Source of the DNA: Firmicutes bacterium UBA1768
Lineage (GTDB): Bacteria; Bacillota; Clostridia; Peptostreptococcales; Anaerovoracaceae
Length of the DNA: 7,821 nucleotides
Assembly: GCA_002315335.1 (NCBI GenBank)
Contig: DCGW01000017.1
Location: 1-7,821, forward strand
Direction: 5' to 3'
The notes under the pieces are model-generated. The model saw only the letters and a list, made by a program, of their open reading frames with translations. It was not told the DNA's origin and did not search any database. Both the position numbers and the translations under genes were made by a program. The first letter of the stretch is position 1. Every line of letters begins with the position of its first letter. This document shows, one piece after another, positions 7,243 through 7,821 of this stretch.

Positions 7243-7275
7243 GAAGGAAATCCTTCAATTATATATAGAAAGGAG
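7243..7275 (+). promoter_or_regulatory. Possible alternative RNA pairings around the ACT-gene ribosome binding site
   Basis: The leader has AAGGA twice: at 7244-7248 and inside the real Shine-Dalgarno AAAGGAG (7269-7275, 8 bases before the ATG). Between them, TCCTT (7251-7255) is complementary to both. Pairing with the upstream copy gives a GAAGG/CCTTC hairpin with a four-base loop and leaves the ribosome site free. Pairing with the downstream copy would hide it. The stems are only five base pairs, so this is a candidate, not a demonstrated switch. Confidence 0.3.
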
Positions 7276-7283
7276 TATAGACA

Positions 7284-7718
7284 ATGCGCGCAAAACAACT
7301 TTCTGTTTTTATCGAGAACAAAAAGGGGCACATTGCAACACTTGCAAAAGCCATAAAAAACAAAGGAATCGACGTCAGAGCAATCTCTGTTTTCGATACT
7401 AATGAATTCGGTATACTGAGACTGGTGGTGGATGATCCGGAGAAGGCTCTCGTGGCCGTGCGTGAAGCCGGTTATGCTGCAAAGGTCGGAGAGATATTAG
7501 CTGCAGAAATAAAAGATTCCCCTGGTGCTCTCTACGATATATTTGCTCTTTGCGACGAACACGATATCACAATCGAGTACATATACTCCTTCGTGATGAA
7601 ATCCAATGTTAAGCCTTTAATTATTATGAAGGTTGACCGCATGGATGAAGCAGAAAAAGCCTTTGAGGCAAACGGCATCAGAATAGTTGATGCAGAAGAA
7701 CTCTATAAGTGCGAGTAA
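7284..7718 (+). CDS. Tandem ACT-domain protein, probable amino-acid-binding regulator
   Basis: A 144-residue cytoplasmic protein made of two ACT domains, the small fold that binds amino acids and controls amino-acid enzymes. ACT 1 spans about 4-66 (QLSVFIENKKGHIATLAKAI, then GIDVRAISV and FGILRLVVDDPEKA). ACT 2 spans about 70-140 (AAEIKDSPGALYDIFAL, then DITIEYIYSFV and LIIMKVDRMDEAEKAF). There is no catalytic or DNA-binding domain. From general knowledge, proteins with this pattern often lie next to phenylacetate-CoA ligase-like and indolepyruvate ferredoxin oxidoreductase genes in amino-acid-fermenting anaerobes; neither is visible here. The ATG is fixed by AAAGGAG 8 bases upstream. The gene has its own promoter and a terminator 30 bp downstream, so it appears monocistronic. 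It diverges from the operon containing an amino-acid transporter, which fits but does not prove a role in amino-acid sensing. Ligand unknown. Confidence 0.92.
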   Translation: MRAKQLSVFIENKKGHIATLAKAIKNKGIDVRAISVFDTNEFGILRLVVDDPEKALVAVREAGYAAKVGEILAAEIKDSPGALYDIFALCDEHDITIEYIYSFVMKSNVKPLIIMKVDRMDEAEKAFEANGIRIVDAEELYKCE

Positions 7719-7748
7719 GCTGTTTATTAATTAATAATATGCATATTT

Positions 7749-7786
7749 AAGGCTGTCTTCGGTATGAGAGGCAGCTTTTTTGTTTT
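7749..7786 (+). terminator. Rho-independent terminator of the ACT-domain gene
   Basis: AAGGCTGTCT (7749-7758) pairs with AGGCAGCTTT (7769-7778), with two wobble pairs, around a ten-base loop, and runs into TTTTTTGTTTT (7776-7786). It lies about 30 bp after the stop codon and works on the plus strand only, as there is no T-run on the other side. Confidence 0.87.
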
Positions 7787-7796
7787 GCAAAGAAAA

Positions 7797-7803
7797 AAGG
7801 AGG
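7797..7803 (+). promoter_or_regulatory. Orphan Shine-Dalgarno-like AAGGAGG at the right edge
   Basis: A near-perfect AAGGAGG follows the terminator, but no ATG, GTG or TTG lies in the remaining 18 bases. ATT at 7814 is the only in-window codon at a usable distance with an open frame. It could belong to a gene starting just beyond the edge, although the spacing would be long, or be chance. Confidence 0.25.
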
Positions 7804-7821
7804 CCTGATATTAATTAAAGT

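Noticed and set aside
7143..7331. Minus-strand open frame of 62 residues across the intergenic region
   Set aside because: It spans the ACT-gene promoter and leader, has no ribosome site, and is of low-complexity hydrophobic composition due to AT-rich DNA.
7743..7821. Bidirectional terminator at the right end
   Set aside because: The stem is followed by T-residues only in the plus direction; reading the minus strand there is no T-run after the stem.
1..7821. CRISPR array, tRNA, rRNA, insertion sequence or phage genes
   Set aside because: No regularly spaced repeats, cloverleaf-like stretches, transposase or integrase motifs, or terminal inverted repeats were seen on either strand.

Overview
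The window looks like chromosomal DNA of an anaerobic, low-to-moderate-GC Firmicute, most likely a member of the Clostridia. The reasons are an AddA-type (not RecB-type) helicase-nuclease, a DUF1292 protein, a lipoprotein-anchored substrate-binding protein, strong AGGAGG-type ribosome binding sites, and a tandem-ACT protein of the kind common in amino-acid-fermenting anaerobes. I cannot name the genus from sequence alone. There are no RNA genes, CRISPR arrays, insertion sequences or phage genes.

Layout: seven genes lie head to tail on the minus strand and look like one long transcription unit with very short gaps or overlaps. Read in the direction of transcription (right to left) they are: a DJ-1/PfpI family protein (7052-6504), a small acidic DUF1292 protein (6471-6172), a three-gene polar amino-acid ABC transporter made of lipoprotein (6144-5254), permease (5254-4547) and ATPase (4560-3472), then addA (3458-249), and finally the 5' end of gpmI (235-1), which runs off the left edge. 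I see no minus-strand terminator inside this run. On the plus strand, divergently transcribed from a 231-bp AT-rich intergenic region, is a single tandem-ACT-domain gene (7284-7718). It has a good sigma-A promoter, a short structured leader and its own rho-independent terminator. The last 35 bases hold an orphan Shine-Dalgarno-like sequence.

How the genes may work together: the lipoprotein, permease and ATPase form one importer, tightly coupled by 1-bp and 14-bp overlaps. Their genomic partners (DNA repair, glycolysis, protein quality or redox) do not form an obvious pathway, so the run is probably a housekeeping operon into which a transporter cassette is fitted. An amino-acid-binding ACT regulator sits across the divergent promoter from the amino-acid transporter unit, which is suggestive but not proof of a link.

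The two most unusual things are in the transporter. (1) The lipoprotein appears to carry its two lobes in circularly permuted order: lobe 2 plus the usual C-terminal part first, then the segment that normally begins the protein. (2) The ATPase carries a C-terminal extension of about 115 residues whose pattern resembles a degenerate GHKL/RsbW-type ATPase fold lacking the nucleotide-binding residues. Both are inferences from pattern reading and need structure prediction to confirm. A third, weaker candidate is a mutually exclusive pairing arrangement around the ribosome binding site of the ACT gene.
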